NCBI GenBank assembly: GCA_903961015.1
Contig: CAJCCX010000178.1
Coordinates: 1-35,190 of the forward strand
DNA length: 35,190 bases
Direction: 5' to 3'
From: an uncultured bacterium
GTDB lineage: Bacteria; Planctomycetota; Phycisphaerae; Phycisphaerales; SM1A02
In this document: piece after piece, positions 17,876-27,281 of the stretch
Numbering within the stretch: the stretch's first letter is position 1
How the letters are laid out: every line of letters begins with the position of its first letter
Made by a program: the position numbers and the translations under genes
The notes under the pieces: generated by a model
The model's input: the letters and a program-made list of their open reading frames with translations, nothing else
Database searches by the model: none
What the model was told of the DNA's origin: nothing

Positions 17876-18049
17876 TCAATATTCATCGGGACGACCCAAA
17901 TTTTGAATTGCTGGATCTTCATTCAACATGCGAACCGCTGGAGTATCAAGATCTTCGAATTGATCGGAACGAGCGGCCCATATAAATGCAGCAACGGCAG
18001 AAGCGGCGATCAGCAGCGCAACTGGAATTGCGATCACGATTAGAGTCAC
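17876..18049 (-). CDS. ccoS: cbb3 oxidase assembly protein CcoS (57 aa, GTG start), absent from the supplied ORF track
   Basis: Manual translation (V/M)TLIVIAIPVALLIAASAVAAFIWAARSDQFEDLDTPAVRMLNEDPAIQNLGRPDEY*; start overlaps the ccoI stop; FIWAxxxxQFEDLDTPAxRML matches CcoS/FixS. Confidence 0.88.
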   Translation of the reverse strand: MTLIVIAIPVALLIAASAVAAFIWAARSDQFEDLDTPAVRMLNEDPAIQNLGRPDEY

Positions 18050-20583
18050 TGCCGCACCCCGCTGCGTAATGGATCTGCCGATGAGGAAAATCGCGGCATT
18101 CGAAGTGCGACCGCTGTGACCGTGAGCCCACTCAGCGGCATCAAAACTGCGGCAATGAACGGGCTGATCAACCCAAGGGCAGCAAGCGTTCCTCCAATTG
18201 CGTTGTATGCAATGCTGATTGCGAAGTTGATATGAATCGTCCGCATCGTGCGCTGCGCACCTTCGATGAGCGACATGACCTGACGGAGTCCTCCCCCAGT
18301 CAGCGCGACATCTGCGTGGGCGATTGTCGCCTGTGCGCCTTGACGAACTGCAATGCCAACGTCCGCCGCCGCCATCGCAGGCAAGTCATTGACGCCATCA
18401 CCGACCATCACAACAGGTCGCAGTAATTGACTGTGAATAATGCTGACTTTTTCTTCTGGAGTGCATGCGCCACGAACCTGAGATGGTGCGATTCCAAGCG
18501 CTGAACCGACTTTATTTGTGATCTGCGAAAGATCACCGGATGCCAACCAGACACTCCATCCACTCATCTGCAGTCCACGAACAAAGTCTGCTGCATCGAT
18601 ACGCACTGGATCGCCAATCGCAAGAACGGCGACGACGACTCCATCAAGAGCGATCAGCGCTGGCGAGAATCCTTCGACAACGCTGCTCTGGCAACCACTC
18701 AAGAGTTCTGCGCTGCATGTCGCGCCGCTGCGCGTCACAAACCCAACACTGCCCACTTCAAGACGTTGACCATCGATCGTGCCCGCAATTCCTTGCCCGA
18801 GAAATTCTTGGACATCGCAGACAACGGGTGTTGCAAGTGATGCACACTCTTCAAACAAAGATTCATGCTTGTGATTATGCCAATGCTCGACAATCGCCTT
18901 GCCAACAGGGTGCGCACTGTGCGCCTCAAGGAGTGCCGCAAGTCGCACAGATTTGCAATCGCCGACCACCGACATCACGCGCATGGAGCCTTCGGTGACA
19001 GTCCCAGTCTTATCCAACACAATCGTCCCCCGCTTTGCGATGCGTTCAAGAACATCGCCACCGCGAATCAGAATTCCCGCTCGGGCAGCCTTACCCAGCG
19101 AAGAAACCATCGTTAATGGCGTCGCGAGACCAAGCGCACATGGGCACGTGACGACGAGCATCGCAACCACCACAGAGGGAACGCGCGATGGATCGATGAA
19201 CCACCAACAGATGCCAACTGCAATTGCCATGACCACGACAACCAATAAAAACCATCCCGCGATTCGATTCGCGAACTCAACAGTTGGAGGGCGCTTGGCG
19301 ATTGCATCTTCGACCATCTGGGCAATTCCTGCGGCTCGCGTCTTGGATCCCGAAGCCGTGACATCAATACGAATCGGCGATTCGCCAAGCAAGCGAACAC
19401 CTGCAAAGACGCACTCGCCATGATTGCGGCGGACTGGACACGACTCTCCTGTGAGGAGCTGCATATCAAAGTGTGCATATGCACTTTGCATGAGGCCATC
19501 GGCACTGACCGATTCTCCAGCGGGGATTTCGATTTGATCACCAAGGCGAAGGGCATCAGTCGGAATTTCTTCAAGTGATCCATCAGGCGAAACTCTTCGG
19601 GCTGTCTGCGGAACAAGCGCGCAAATGAGTTCGATTTCGTGCCGAGCAGACCGCTGTTGCCGAAACTGAACAAAGCGCCCAACAAGCAAGAGAAACACCA
19701 ACATCGAAATACTCTCAAAGTAGACACCTGAGTGACCGGCGATGGTCGTGGCTGCACCACCGATCAGTCCTGCCGCCAATGCGAGTGCGATCGGCAGATC
19801 CATGTGCGGCCTTCGAGCGCGAATTGCATTCATCGCATTTCGCAAGAAGAGTCGGCCTGGCCAGAGCACTGCGATTGCTGCGAGCAACACGCTCGTCCAC
19901 TGAAGAAATTGTCGAGTGGGATCATCCATCCATGAAAATTGTGCGCCGTAGAGGGCGAATGCGATTGCCATCACATTCCCACTGATTGCACCCGCGACGG
20001 CGATATCGATAAGCCAGATTCGATCTTGGCGTCGCCACTCCTGGCGCGATGCAAGCGTTCCGATTGGACGCACCTGATACCCAAGTGCAGCGATTCGCTG
20101 TGCAATCTTGGAAAGAGACGTCTGGGCCGAAACCCATTCGAGCGCGATGACGGAGCGACCAAGATCTACACGCGAATTCATGAGGCCTCGTTCCAACCGA
20201 GGCAACGCTTCGAGGAGCCATAAACATGCGCCGCACTTCAGACCGTCGAGGCGAAGTTCGGCACGAAGTCGATCATCATCCAACGTTTGAACATGCCTCG
20301 ACTGGAACTCCGCATGATCGAGGTATGCCTGTGACGAATTTCGATGCGGTCGATTTGGAGATGACCCCTCCGCTGTTTGCATTGCATAATATTTTTCTAA
20401 CCCGCATTCATGCAGCATCAACCAAACCGCTTCACATCCAGCACAACAGAATTTTTCTACACTCGTTGTTTGGAAACTCTTAGGCATCGCCTGACCGCAG
20501 TGAGTGCACAGCGCCTGCGATGACTTCTCACGAATCGATTCGTCAATCAGTGATTCTTGATTCGTGCCGACAGCGAGAGTCAT
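18046..20583 (-). CDS. ccoI: Heavy-metal (Cu) P1B-type ATPase CcoI/FixI
   Basis: N-terminal CTHCGQAM...CCAGCEAVW, LDGLKCGACLW, CPC (VTCPCALGLATP), DKTGTVTEG, GDGVNDLPA; located in a cco cluster. Confidence 0.92.
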   Translation of the reverse strand: MTLAVGTNQESLIDESIREKSSQALCTHCGQAMPKSFQTTSVEKFCCAGCEAVWLMLHECGLEKYYAMQTAEGSSPNRPHRNSSQAYLDHAEFQSRHVQTLDDDRLRAELRLDGLKCGACLWLLEALPRLERGLMNSRVDLGRSVIALEWVSAQTSLSKIAQRIAALGYQVRPIGTLASRQEWRRQDRIWLIDIAVAGAISGNVMAIAFALYGAQFSWMDDPTRQFLQWTSVLLAAIAVLWPGRLFLRNAMNAIRARRPHMDLPIALALAAGLIGGAATTIAGHSGVYFESISMLVFLLLVGRFVQFRQQRSARHEIELICALVPQTARRVSPDGSLEEIPTDALRLGDQIEIPAGESVSADGLMQSAYAHFDMQLLTGESCPVRRNHGECVFAGVRLLGESPIRIDVTASGSKTRAAGIAQMVEDAIAKRPPTVEFANRIAGWFLLVVVVMAIAVGICWWFIDPSRVPSVVVAMLVVTCPCALGLATPLTMVSSLGKAARAGILIRGGDVLERIAKRGTIVLDKTGTVTEGSMRVMSVVGDCKSVRLAALLEAHSAHPVGKAIVEHWHNHKHESLFEECASLATPVVCDVQEFLGQGIAGTIDGQRLEVGSVGFVTRSGATCSAELLSGCQSSVVEGFSPALIALDGVVVAVLAIGDPVRIDAADFVRGLQMSGWSVWLASGDLSQITNKVGSALGIAPSQVRGACTPEEKVSIIHSQLLRPVVMVGDGVNDLPAMAAADVGIAVRQGAQATIAHADVALTGGGLRQVMSLIEGAQRTMRTIHINFAISIAYNAIGGTLAALGLISPFIAAVLMPLSGLTVTAVALRMPRFSSSADPLRSGVRQ

Positions 20584-21365
20584 CGATCGACCTCACCTTC
20601 CAGACAACATGCTGGCTTCTTGATTTGAATTGAATCCACAGTGGAAACGCCGACGACAAATGAAGGTGAATCATTCAACCGTTCCGCCACAAGCATTGCA
20701 AGCGGAGCGCGAACTCCTGCGGTGTACACGCCGACCCCGATCATTGCCGCACCCGCAATCGCTGCGAGCATCCGGCGTTTATCGCCACCGAGCGATGCAA
20801 TACCTGCGCCGACGAGCGCCAAGATTGGAACTGTTCCAGCCCAGAACATAACCATCACAAGAAGGCCTCCAAGCATCGTTCCCGTCCCTGAACTGACGGC
20901 TGCGAACGCCCACAACCATCCGCACGGCAAGAGCGGTGTTGCGAGACCGATCACCATCGAGCGCCGAATCGGTGGCATTGCAGCAGCCGTCCGATGAATC
21001 AGAGTCAGCATCCCCTTCATCCAATTGGGAATTGGCATTGCTGCGAGACCTACACCGCCCGCCTGCAATAAAACTGCAACACCCACAAGCGCGACGGCGC
21101 AACCGGCCATGATCGCAGCGACATGTTGAATGCCGACAAGTGCACCTCCGGAATTCAGCAGAATTCCAAACGCGCCGGCCAACAACCCAACGACCGCATA
21201 CGAAACAAGTCGCGCACTGTGATAGACGGCGCTTGCGCTCGCACTCCGCCGCCCGTCACACTCCCCTGCACCTGCGCAGAAGGCGGCAATTCCACCGCAC
21301 ATTCCAGCGCAGTGGGGACTGCCAATGACGCTCGCAATCAGAATGCTCGTGGCGAGAGCGATCAT
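20580..21365 (-). CDS. SafE/TauE-like integral membrane protein of cco clusters
   Basis: GSPHCAGMCGGIAAFCAGAG, multiple TM helices, translationally coupled with ccoI. Confidence 0.8.
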   Translation of the reverse strand: MIALATSILIASVIGSPHCAGMCGGIAAFCAGAGECDGRRSASASAVYHSARLVSYAVVGLLAGAFGILLNSGGALVGIQHVAAIMAGCAVALVGVAVLLQAGGVGLAAMPIPNWMKGMLTLIHRTAAAMPPIRRSMVIGLATPLLPCGWLWAFAAVSSGTGTMLGGLLVMVMFWAGTVPILALVGAGIASLGGDKRRMLAAIAGAAMIGVGVYTAGVRAPLAMLVAERLNDSPSFVVGVSTVDSIQIKKPACCLEGEVDR

Positions 21366-21931
21366 TGATCAAACCCTTTCGCTGATGATGTCACGCCAAG
21401 CGCCGACGGCGCGACAAATGCAATGTGCCGACGAAATCGATCCGAATAGATTTTTCCATTTGCCTCGATGGTGACACGAATTTCCCACTGGCCGTTAATG
21501 CGAATAGGAACATCAATTCCGTATCGCCCAGCTCCCTCCGGAGATAATGCGAGCTTGATGCGAGAATCAGCAGCACGAATCGGAAACATTTCTGTAGTAA
21601 CAACTGCGCCTTCAATTTTCACCCCGTACTTATCAGCGATCGTCAATTCCAAACGCGCCGAACGTGGATCCTCATGCCCCGCCACGATGCACGGCGTCAC
21701 GACCCAACCAAGCGCGCCATTTTCGGCGATCTGGCGATTTGTTTCATCCCATGCAGCACCCTTTCTGTAAGAGTCGGGCTCCGCGGCTGTCGCACTTCCA
21801 TCGCCCAAAGCAAGCGTGACCATCGCAGTTGCTCCGATGACGGTGCACGACAACATCACAACTGGAACAAGAGCCCAGCGATTTTCGAGAAATTTCCAAC
21901 CGATCAATTTTCGCATGGAACTTTGGCTCAT
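21362..21931 (-). CDS. FixH family protein
   Basis: N-terminal TM followed by Ig-like domain; located between ccoG and the SafE-like gene. Confidence 0.7.
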   Translation of the reverse strand: MSQSSMRKLIGWKFLENRWALVPVVMLSCTVIGATAMVTLALGDGSATAAEPDSYRKGAAWDETNRQIAENGALGWVVTPCIVAGHEDPRSARLELTIADKYGVKIEGAVVTTEMFPIRAADSRIKLALSPEGAGRYGIDVPIRINGQWEIRVTIEANGKIYSDRFRRHIAFVAPSALGVTSSAKGFDQ

Positions 21932-23409
21932 TTGTGACGACGCTCCTTCGCCTCATGGTTTCGACTCTCGCCACTCACTTCCTTCGCATGACCTGCGGAT
22001 TGTTTTATCGAGAACGGACCTGCAATTGTGAGATGGACGACCTTGCCGAACCCGTGTTCATCATGCACGAAAATGTCGCCAAGCCGACTGCCTCGACCAA
22101 ATGAGTGTGCGGGACACAAGACCGTGATGTCGATTGATCCAGCTTCCGATGCCTCGACCGTCACGTTGGGAATATCGCCTAGAACTGAAACATCGCCGAT
22201 CCCTGAGACCGAATATCGCTCCGAGAGATGCGTGTGATTTTCAATGAGCAATCGAATCGGCGTTGCGATTTCACCCGAAAGCGTCGCCTTGAAATTGGAT
22301 CCCGCCAATCGCGTTTGCTCGATCAGAGCAGGCTCGCGCCGAATGAGAAGTGTGACGAATGCGGCAAGCAACACTGCAAGAATGGCCGGATAGATCGCAA
22401 CCCGAAATCGAGGACCTTTTTGTTTCACCCCCTCAAATAGGTTCTGAGTGGAATATCGGATCAATCCCTTTGGCTTGCCGATTTTCTCCATGACCTCATC
22501 GCACGCGTCAACACACTGCGCGCAGTTGACGCATTCCAATTGAAGACCCTCTCGAATGTCGATGCCGGTTGGACAGACCTGAACACATTTCATGCACTCA
22601 ACACAGTCGCCAACAGGCGCTCCAGCCGACTCCAATTCTCGACGCGCTGCCACCCTCGATCGTGGTTCGCCACGCTCCTTGTTGTAACCGATCACGAGTG
22701 AGTCGCGGTCAAGCAGGACACTTTGAAATCTGCCATAGGGACAAACGATTGTGCAAAGTTGTTCGCGAAAGAAAACAAAGTCGAACATCATCATCGCCAC
22801 GGTTGCTGCGAAAATTCCAAAGGCCACGGGATGATCTGCTGGCGATCTCAACGTCCAACCAATCAATCGGTCTGTGCCAACGAAATATGCAAGAAACGTG
22901 TTGGCAAGGTGTGCGCTCAGCAGCAGGAAGACGGCATACATCGTGACTCGTCGCCACGGCGCAACAGCTTGTTTGGGCTTGCCAAATCCTGCACCAAGGA
23001 AGAATCGCTCGATCGGTCGATAGACGAATTCCAGATAGACGGTTTGTGGGCATGCCCAGCCGCACCAAACGCGTCCGTAGATTGCCGTCAAGAGAAAGAC
23101 CGCCACGAAGATTGACAAAATGAGCAGTGCCAACAGCAGTGTTTCCGTAGGCCGAAACGTCGTTCCAAAGAATGTGAATTGCCGAAGCATGACATCGAGC
23201 AAGAGCGGAGGCTTGCCAGCAATACGAAACCACGGAAGCACCGTAAAGACCACAATCAATGACCAAGCCACGACAAATCGTGACGTCCAAAAACTGCCTC
23301 GTACCTCACGCGGGGAGAGCCATCGTCTGCTTCCGTCACAGTTCAATGTCGAAAGAACTCTTTCATCTAACTGAGGTAGTGTGAAATCGGGACTCATTAC
23401 GGATTCCAT
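21928..23409 (-). CDS. ccoG: Cytochrome c oxidase accessory protein CcoG/FixG
   Basis: YGRVWCGWACPQTVYLEFVYRPIE, CVECMKCVQVCPTGIDIREG, CVNCAQCVDACD; start 23409 or 23397 (TAATG overlap with ccoP). Confidence 0.95.
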   Translation of the reverse strand: MESVMSPDFTLPQLDERVLSTLNCDGSRRWLSPREVRGSFWTSRFVVAWSLIVVFTVLPWFRIAGKPPLLLDVMLRQFTFFGTTFRPTETLLLALLILSIFVAVFLLTAIYGRVWCGWACPQTVYLEFVYRPIERFFLGAGFGKPKQAVAPWRRVTMYAVFLLLSAHLANTFLAYFVGTDRLIGWTLRSPADHPVAFGIFAATVAMMMFDFVFFREQLCTIVCPYGRFQSVLLDRDSLVIGYNKERGEPRSRVAARRELESAGAPVGDCVECMKCVQVCPTGIDIREGLQLECVNCAQCVDACDEVMEKIGKPKGLIRYSTQNLFEGVKQKGPRFRVAIYPAILAVLLAAFVTLLIRREPALIEQTRLAGSNFKATLSGEIATPIRLLIENHTHLSERYSVSGIGDVSVLGDIPNVTVEASEAGSIDITVLCPAHSFGRGSRLGDIFVHDEHGFGKVVHLTIAGPFSIKQSAGHAKEVSGESRNHEAKERRHK

Positions 23410-23993
23410 GGCGCAATAGATTCACCTTGCGGAGCTTTGGGAACAGCTGGTGTTGTGCCTCGAAAGTGTGCGACATATGCAGCGAGCAATACGCGCTGCG
23501 GAACGGGGAATCGCTTCTCCCATGCAGGCATTCCTCGAGGGACCACTCCGCCAGATATCACGGTGTAGATATCGCCAATGCTCTTCACATTGATGTATGA
23601 GCCGTCACACAAATTCGGACCGGTTCCACCCCCGCCATCCTTTGCATGACAGACAGCGCAATTGCTTGCGAAGAGCCCAGTCGCTGCCTGCATCATTTTG
23701 GGGTCGACCATTAATCCCCGAATAGTCTCCGGCGTTGGTTGCAGGTCACCGAGTTTTGCGAATTGCTCCTCATAAAAAACTCCCATGTCAGATTGATAGT
23801 CCGCTTGAACGCTTGGGCCCACACCCATCATGAAGTACATGGCGTACAGCAGTGCATAGCCAAACGACGCCCAGAAAATTGCCGACCACCAAAACGGCAT
23901 TGGATTGTCGTACTCCCGAATACCGTCGGCATCATGAGGAAGAAGGTTGAGATCCAATGGATCAACGTTGTGATGTGTATTTGAATCAGGCAT
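23397..23993 (-). CDS. ccoP: cbb3 oxidase subunit CcoP-like, with a single CXXCH heme site
   Basis: MPDSNTHH...GIREYDNPMPFWWSAIFWASFGYALLY N-terminus; CAVCH; VVPRGMPAWEKRF. Confidence 0.88.
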   Translation of the reverse strand: MPDSNTHHNVDPLDLNLLPHDADGIREYDNPMPFWWSAIFWASFGYALLYAMYFMMGVGPSVQADYQSDMGVFYEEQFAKLGDLQPTPETIRGLMVDPKMMQAATGLFASNCAVCHAKDGGGGTGPNLCDGSYINVKSIGDIYTVISGGVVPRGMPAWEKRFPVPQRVLLAAYVAHFRGTTPAVPKAPQGESIAPWNP

Positions 23994-24183
23994 GGGGTTT
24001 CTCGCTGTTCTCTGGAGTGTGAGTCGGGCGGTCAAGAGGCAATTCAGCGTCTCTCTGCCACGAAGACTTTGGAACCATAAAAACGTATGCAACAATTGCA
24101 AAGAACAAGACTATAAAAATGACTAACGCAATCATCGGCCAGAGACCGGCGAGTGCGAGCATCTGCAAGGGTGCGCGAATCAC
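23986..24183 (-). CDS. ccoQ: Small membrane protein in the CcoQ position
   Basis: 65 aa with one TM helix, overlapping the ends of ccoNO and ccoP. Confidence 0.6.
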   Translation of the reverse strand: MIRAPLQMLALAGLWPMIALVIFIVLFFAIVAYVFMVPKSSWQRDAELPLDRPTHTPENSEKPHA

Positions 24184-26468
24184 TGTGAACCTCCCGTTGG
24201 CGCTGCGGTGCCAGGAGCATTGACGGTTGGAGCTGCAGGCGACAACGCAATTGGCTTATTGAGATCTGTCCCAAGCCGTTGTAGATACGCAATCACAGCA
24301 AGCACTTTCGTGTCTTTGACATCCTCAAGACCGTCTGGCTTTCCATTTTCAGTGATCAACTGATCAAATACTTTTATTGCCTGCGCATGAGCCAAGTCCT
24401 GTGCGTTGGTAATCGTTTCCGGACTGTACGGAACGCCAATAGCGTGAAGCGTCTGAACGGCCTGCGTCGCTTGAGACCAATCGATCGGTTGATCAACAAG
24501 GTGTGCGAACCTCGGCATGATCGATCCAGGACTTGTATCAACAGGATTATTGAAATGGCGAAGATGCCAAAGTGCGCTTGGATTTCGAACGCCTTCTCGA
24601 GCAAGATCAGGACCAATCCGACGACTTCCCCAGAGGAACGGATGGTCAAACACACTCTCGCCAGGCTTTGAATACTCACCGTATCGCTCGGTTTCAGCAA
24701 CGAGCGGTCGAATCATCTGCGAGTGACAATTGACGCAACCTTCGCTGACATAAATATCACGCCCGATGCATTCGAGTGGCGTCAGCGGTTCGACAGTAGA
24801 AATGCGCGGAATATCGCTGCGAATCGTGAACATCGGGACAATCTCAAAGAGACTTGCGACCACGATCGCGATCGCGACCCACACGATAAATATCAGCGGT
24901 AATCCCTCAAATCCGCGGTGCCACCGAAGTCGCGCGAATCGATCGAGTGCGAATCCGACTGGCAGCACACTGTTGGGCGGCAATGTAGATGGCGGCGATG
25001 GATGTGGTCTCCACGACTTTGAGAGACGCGCCGCCTGATACACGGGCACGTCATACAAACGCGGACGACGCAACCATGTCATCAGTAAATTCGAACAACC
25101 GATCAATGCGGCGGTCAAATACAGCGTCCCTCCGATCGAACGAATCCAGTACAGCGGAGTCAATTTTGTAACCGTTGACAAGAAGTCGTACTGCAGAACG
25201 CCATCTGAATTGAACGTTCGCCACATGAGTCCCTGCGTCAATCCCGCCGCATAAATCGGGATGATGTACAAAATGATTCCAACCGTTGCGATCCAAAAGT
25301 GAAGGTTCACCCACGAAGGCTTTGCGATTGGCGCCTGAAACAATCGAGGGGCAAGCCAATACACCATGCCGAAGATCATGAATCCAACCCAACCTAGCGT
25401 TCCAGCATGAACATGGGCGATTGTCCAATCGGTGTAATGACTGAGCGCATTCACGCTCTTCACGCTGAGAAGCGGACCTTCAAAGGTGGTCATGCCATAA
25501 AAAGTAATTGCCACGACGAAAAATTTGAGAATCGGATCTTCCGCAACACGTCGCCACGCGCCGCGCAAAGTCAGAAGGCCGTTGATCATCCCACCCCAAG
25601 ATGGCATCCACAACATCAGACTGAACAACATTCCAACTGTCGAAGCCCAGTCGGGGAGCGATGTGTAATGGAGATGATGCGGCCCGGCCCAGATATAAAT
25701 GAAGACGAGACTCCAGAAGTGGACGATTGACAATCGGTATGAAAACACTGGCCGCCCTGCTGCTTTTGGAAGAAAGTAGTACATGATCCCTAGGAATGGG
25801 GTCGTCAGAAAGAACGCAACGGCGTTGTGGCCATACCACCACTGCATAAATGCGTCTTGGCTGCCCGCATAAATCGAATAACTGCGATGCCAATCAGCGG
25901 GCATGGCGAGATTATTGAAGATGTATAGAACAGCAATCGCCACAACCGTCGCGATGTAGAACCAGAGCGCGACATACAGATGTCGTTCTCGGCGAACAGC
26001 AATCGTGCCGAAGAAGTTCACCGCAAACACAACCCAAATCAACACGACCGCGATGTCGATCGGCCACTCGAGTTCTGCGTATTCCTTGCCTTGAGTAAAT
26101 CCAAGCGGCAAACTGACAGCGGCCGCAACGATGATCAATTGCCAACCCCAGAAATGAATCCGACTTAAGAGATCACTGAACATCCTCGCCTTGAGCAGGC
26201 GTTGACTGGAGTAATAAACCGCTGCGAAGATTGCATTCCCAGCGAATGCGAAAATGACCGCATTCGTATGGAGCGGACGAAGTCTCCCAAACGAGAGAAA
26301 CTCTCCAAGATTCGCCGACGGCATGGTGAGCTGCACGGCGATGATCACCCCCACCAACATGCCCACGACACCCCACAGCATCGTTACGAAGACGAATTTA
26401 CGAACAATGTCGTCGTCGTAACTGAACGATTCGAGCGTGGCCGGCGAGGTTTCTGGTTGCTGACTCAT
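24180..26468 (-). CDS. ccoNO: Fused cbb3 cytochrome c oxidase subunits I and II (CcoN-CcoO)
   Basis: CcoN-like 12-TM region (HTNAVIFAFAGNAIF, WWYGHNAVAFFLTTPFLG, YTDWTIAHVHAGTLGWVG) continuous with CcoO region (IGRDIYVSEGCVNCHSQMIRPLVAETERYGEYSKPGE). Confidence 0.95.
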   Translation of the reverse strand: MSQQPETSPATLESFSYDDDIVRKFVFVTMLWGVVGMLVGVIIAVQLTMPSANLGEFLSFGRLRPLHTNAVIFAFAGNAIFAAVYYSSQRLLKARMFSDLLSRIHFWGWQLIIVAAAVSLPLGFTQGKEYAELEWPIDIAVVLIWVVFAVNFFGTIAVRRERHLYVALWFYIATVVAIAVLYIFNNLAMPADWHRSYSIYAGSQDAFMQWWYGHNAVAFFLTTPFLGIMYYFLPKAAGRPVFSYRLSIVHFWSLVFIYIWAGPHHLHYTSLPDWASTVGMLFSLMLWMPSWGGMINGLLTLRGAWRRVAEDPILKFFVVAITFYGMTTFEGPLLSVKSVNALSHYTDWTIAHVHAGTLGWVGFMIFGMVYWLAPRLFQAPIAKPSWVNLHFWIATVGIILYIIPIYAAGLTQGLMWRTFNSDGVLQYDFLSTVTKLTPLYWIRSIGGTLYLTAALIGCSNLLMTWLRRPRLYDVPVYQAARLSKSWRPHPSPPSTLPPNSVLPVGFALDRFARLRWHRGFEGLPLIFIVWVAIAIVVASLFEIVPMFTIRSDIPRISTVEPLTPLECIGRDIYVSEGCVNCHSQMIRPLVAETERYGEYSKPGESVFDHPFLWGSRRIGPDLAREGVRNPSALWHLRHFNNPVDTSPGSIMPRFAHLVDQPIDWSQATQAVQTLHAIGVPYSPETITNAQDLAHAQAIKVFDQLITENGKPDGLEDVKDTKVLAVIAYLQRLGTDLNKPIALSPAAPTVNAPGTAAPTGGSQ

Positions 26469-26589
26469 ACGGAAGTTCTCTCCAAATCGAGGCGTTTTTC
26501 TCGGAATGGCTCCAAGCGGAACTCTGAAATGCCGAGAAATTGAATACCGACGAAAAATCTTTACGAAACTCCATCAACGAATCACAGAC

Positions 26590-26640
26590 CATGATATCGT
26601 AATTATGTTAGAATAGGAGACATAGATTTCTTAAATTATG
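26590..26640. promoter_or_regulatory. Two related palindromic elements between ccoNO and rrf2: CATGATATCGTAATTATG and CATAGATTTCTTAAATTATG
   Basis: Direct reading; 26590-26607 and 26621-26640, starts 31 bp apart. Confidence 0.55.
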
Positions 26641-26720
26641 AAAAGGAGTCTTTTTCTCCGACTCTCAAATGCGTAGCAGATCTTTCCGAGCAAATTCGAT
26701 CGAACCAAGGAGCCCCTCAT

Positions 26721-27263
26721 ATGTACGGAAAGCAAACACAGCGTGCGATTGGGGCGATGAGTCGCCTTGCGGAAGTTTGGGATGGTGCCCAAACGCGCTT
26801 GTCAGCAGTTGATATTGCACAGCAGCGAGCCCTTCCTGGGCCGATGCTCGCAAAAATTTTGACATCACTCTCGCAAGCAAATCTCATCGTCGGCTCGCCA
26901 GGACCTGGCGGCGGATATGCACTTTCACGAGCGCCTGCGGAGATTTCGTTTCAGGAGGTGGCAGACGTCTTTGAACGTGAAGATCCATCAAACCTCTGCC
27001 CTTTCGGCGGAGGCATATGCGGCGTTGGCAAAAATTGTGCACTCCATGACAAGCTTGTTGAAGTGCAGCGAACTGTCAAAACTTTCCTGGCGGAGACAAC
27101 ATTTGAAATTTTTCGCCGCGCTGCACAGGACGAAGAAATTGATGCTGAAGCTGTTGCTGTTATCGCATCAGTCATGCCAAGCGCGATCGCAGGTGCCATC
27201 GCAAATGACAACGGAAAATTACCTCGTGAAAGTTTTCGAGTCCGCGAACGGCGGCCGCTCTAG
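26721..27263 (+). CDS. Rrf2 family transcriptional regulator with putative Fe-S ligands
   Basis: Winged-helix LAKILTSLSQANLIVGSPGPGGGYALSR; CPFGGGICGVGKNCALH; aaggag SD. Confidence 0.88.
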   Translation: MYGKQTQRAIGAMSRLAEVWDGAQTRLSAVDIAQQRALPGPMLAKILTSLSQANLIVGSPGPGGGYALSRAPAEISFQEVADVFEREDPSNLCPFGGGICGVGKNCALHDKLVEVQRTVKTFLAETTFEIFRRAAQDEEIDAEAVAVIASVMPSAIAGAIANDNGKLPRESFRVRERRPL

Positions 27264-27281
27264 ACCGCAGTGGTCGAGGGC

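Noticed and set aside
26469-26720. FNR/ANR box (TTGATnnnnATCAA) controlling ccoNO
   Set aside because: No convincing full site found; only isolated half-sites such as TTGAT.
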